16,187 bases of DNA from Actinomycetota bacterium (GTDB lineage Bacteria; Actinomycetota; UBA4738; CADDZG01; WHSQ01). Positions 15,009 through 16,187 of the stretch are shown here, one piece after another. Position 1 is the stretch's first letter, and the number at the start of each line of letters is the position of its first letter. The position numbers were made by a program, and so were the translations under genes. The notes beneath the pieces were generated by a model. That model worked only from the letters and a program-made list of their open reading frames with translations. It made no database searches and was not told the DNA's origin. The stretch is from positions 1 through 16,187 of the forward strand of contig JAUJNU010000039.1 in the NCBI GenBank assembly GCA_030448085.1. The letters run 5' to 3'.

Positions 15009-16109
15009 ATGCCTCAAGGGATAGTTCCAGAGCTCATCCTCCTCGGAGCCATCGTGCTGGTTCTCGCCGGGGCTCTGTTCGTCGGCACGCGTCGGCGAGG
15101 CCGGCCGGAAGGTGCTCCGCCGACCCCTCTGCAGCCGCCGCACGAAGAGACGCTCGTCGAGCCGGCGCCCGAGGCACCGGTGGCGGTGCCCCAGGAGCCC
15201 GTTGCCGCGCCTCCCCGGCCGACGCTGCGAGAACGGCTCACGAAGAGCCGCCGCTTCCTCGCAGATCGACTGAGTGAAGCTCTCGGTGGCGGGGCCAGCG
15301 ATGAGACGTGGGAGGACCTCGAAGCGGCGCTGATCCAGGCCGACCTCGGGGTCGACACCGCGACGAGGGTGACCGAAGACCTGCGCGCGACGGCACGTGA
15401 GCGCAAGGTCGAGGATGCAGAGGGACTGAAGTCCCTGCTGGCCGAGTCGCTGGTGGCCTTGTTCCAAAGCGAGGACGGCAGGGCCCTCACGTTCGCGGCC
15501 GACGGGACCAGCGTGTGGCTCGTCGTCGGTGTCAACGGCACGGGGAAGACGACGACCATCGGGAAGCTGGCCGTCGACCTGAACGAGCGGGGTCGGACGG
15601 TCGCCCTCGCGGCATCGGACACGTTCCGGGCCGCGGCCGACGAGCAACTCGGGATCTGGGCCGACCGGGCCAAGGCGCAACTCGTGAAGCACCAGCCCGG
15701 TGCCGACCCGGGGGCCGTTGCTTTCGACGCCTTCCAGCATGCCCGGGCCAAAGGGATTGACGTCCTCATCGTCGACACGGCCGGCCGCCTCCATACCAAG
15801 ACCCCTCTGATGGACGAGCTCTCGAAGGTAAGAAGGGTGCTCGAGCGCGAGAGCGAGGTGCACGAGACCCTTCTCGTGATCGACGCGACGGCCGGTCAGA
15901 ACGGACTCGTTCAAGCGCGCGAGTTCGCACAGGCAGCCGGCGTGTCCGGGGTGGTCCTGACGAAGCTGGACGGAAGCGCCAAGGGCGGCATCGCGGTTGC
16001 GATCGAGAACGACCTGGGCATCCCGATCAAGCTCATCGGCGTGGGTGAAGGCGTCGAGGACCTCGAGCCTTTCGACCCGAAGACCTTCGTGGACGCGCTT
16101 CTTTCGTGA
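15009..16109 (+). CDS. ftsY: Signal recognition particle receptor FtsY
   Basis: SRP-type GTPase that docks SRP-ribosome complexes at the membrane for cotranslational insertion. The 366 residues comprise an N-terminal membrane anchor (about 8-26, ELILLGAIVLVLAGALFVG), as in actinobacterial FtsY, a Pro/Glu/Ala-rich linker to about residue 72, the N domain (LRERLTKSRRFLADRLSEAL and DETWEDLEAALIQADLG), and the G domain: G1 GVNGTGKTTTIGKLA (from residue 174), DTFRAAADEQL, G3 DTAGRLHTK, G4 TKLDGSAKGG, and the C-terminal GVGEGVEDLEPFDP. The frame is unbroken. The ATG at 15009 is kept because it gives the anchor intact. Placed after smc as in Streptomyces and mycobacteria. The TGA overlaps the next gene's GTG (GTGA), implying translational coupling. 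Confidence 0.97.
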   Translation: MPQGIVPELILLGAIVLVLAGALFVGTRRRGRPEGAPPTPLQPPHEETLVEPAPEAPVAVPQEPVAAPPRPTLRERLTKSRRFLADRLSEALGGGASDETWEDLEAALIQADLGVDTATRVTEDLRATARERKVEDAEGLKSLLAESLVALFQSEDGRALTFAADGTSVWLVVGVNGTGKTTTIGKLAVDLNERGRTVALAASDTFRAAADEQLGIWADRAKAQLVKHQPGADPGAVAFDAFQHARAKGIDVLIVDTAGRLHTKTPLMDELSKVRRVLERESEVHETLLVIDATAGQNGLVQAREFAQAAGVSGVVLTKLDGSAKGGIAVAIENDLGIPIKLIGVGEGVEDLEPFDPKTFVDALLS

Positions 16110-16187
16110 ACGTCGTAGTCGCGGGCGGGACCGGTTTCCTGGGCCGGGAGATGGTGACGTCGCTTCAAGGCGCGGGCCACGAGGTAT
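16106..16187 (+). CDS. NAD(P)-binding Rossmann-fold protein, epimerase-like, 3'-truncated by window end
   Basis: Only the first 27 residues are visible: MNVVVAGGTGFLGREMVTSL, then a GHEV-type second strand. The GxxGxxG dinucleotide-binding loop (GGTGFLG) directly after the first strand marks an extended short-chain dehydrogenase or NAD-dependent epimerase/dehydratase; the GHEV ending of the first helix resembles TIGR01777/YfcH-type proteins, but the fragment is too short to decide. The GTG start at 16106 overlaps the ftsY stop by 4 nt, so it is translated from the same message. Confidence 0.75.
   Translation, partial: MNVVVAGGTGFLGREMVTSLQGAGHEV

Noticed and set aside
14802..15914. Long minus-strand open frame opposite ftsY and the end of smc
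   Set aside because: It is antisense to a clearly coding SRP GTPase; its composition (Arg/Gly/Pro/Leu-rich, no family motif) is what GC-rich codon bias produces on the opposite strand.

Overview
This window is a GC-rich chromosomal housekeeping segment. The gene order recG-rsmD-coaD-(SepIVA-like)-DUF177-rpmF-rnc-mutM-acyP-smc-ftsY, with thiL and rpmB nearby, is the arrangement known from Actinomycetota such as Streptomyces and Mycobacterium. Other actinobacterial traits are a SepIVA-like coiled-coil gene next to coaD, an FtsY with an N-terminal membrane anchor, Cys-rich (zinc-type) L28 and L32, a Holin-X/DUF3618 pair, and apparent leaderless promoters. ATP-type PEP carboxykinase and a rearranged rpmB region argue against a well-studied genus and suggest a deep-branching or uncultured lineage. 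That assignment is inference.

Layout. Positions 1-3047 (+): the 3' part of pckA (gluconeogenesis), then thiL and thiD (thiamine diphosphate synthesis), tightly overlapping. Positions 3044-5008 (-): rpmB, a YihY-family membrane protein, a Holin-X family protein and a DUF3618 protein, transcribed toward thiD. Positions 5009-5099: a divergent promoter region with a 9-bp inverted repeat. Positions 5100-8442 (+): recG (branched-DNA helicase), rsmD (16S rRNA methyltransferase) and coaD (CoA synthesis), ending at a likely terminator. Positions 8584-11849 (+): SepIVA-like protein, DUF177, rpmF, rnc, mutM and acyP, followed by a GC hairpin. Positions 11908-16187 (+): smc (chromosome organisation), ftsY (SRP receptor) and the start of a Rossmann-fold gene coupled to ftsY.

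Sequence quality matters here. thiD, the YihY gene, recG, rsmD, rnc and smc carry reading-frame breaks, many in G/C homopolymers and clustered in blocks (about 2790-2930, 6400-7265, 12600-13380) between long clean stretches. Several of these genes are normally essential and their conserved motifs survive across the breaks, so sequencing or assembly error is the best explanation, not decay. I list these as genes with breaks.

I found no mobile element, CRISPR array, tRNA, rRNA, prophage or defence island, and no evidence of an undescribed multi-gene system. The points worth a second look are local: a MutM lacking its void-filling residues, an acylphosphatase lacking the catalytic Arg, a YihY protein with an extracytoplasmic insertion, an SMC with no visible hinge, a G-depleted tract inside smc, and repeated TAnnnT motifs 6-9 nt before start codons that lack a Shine-Dalgarno sequence.
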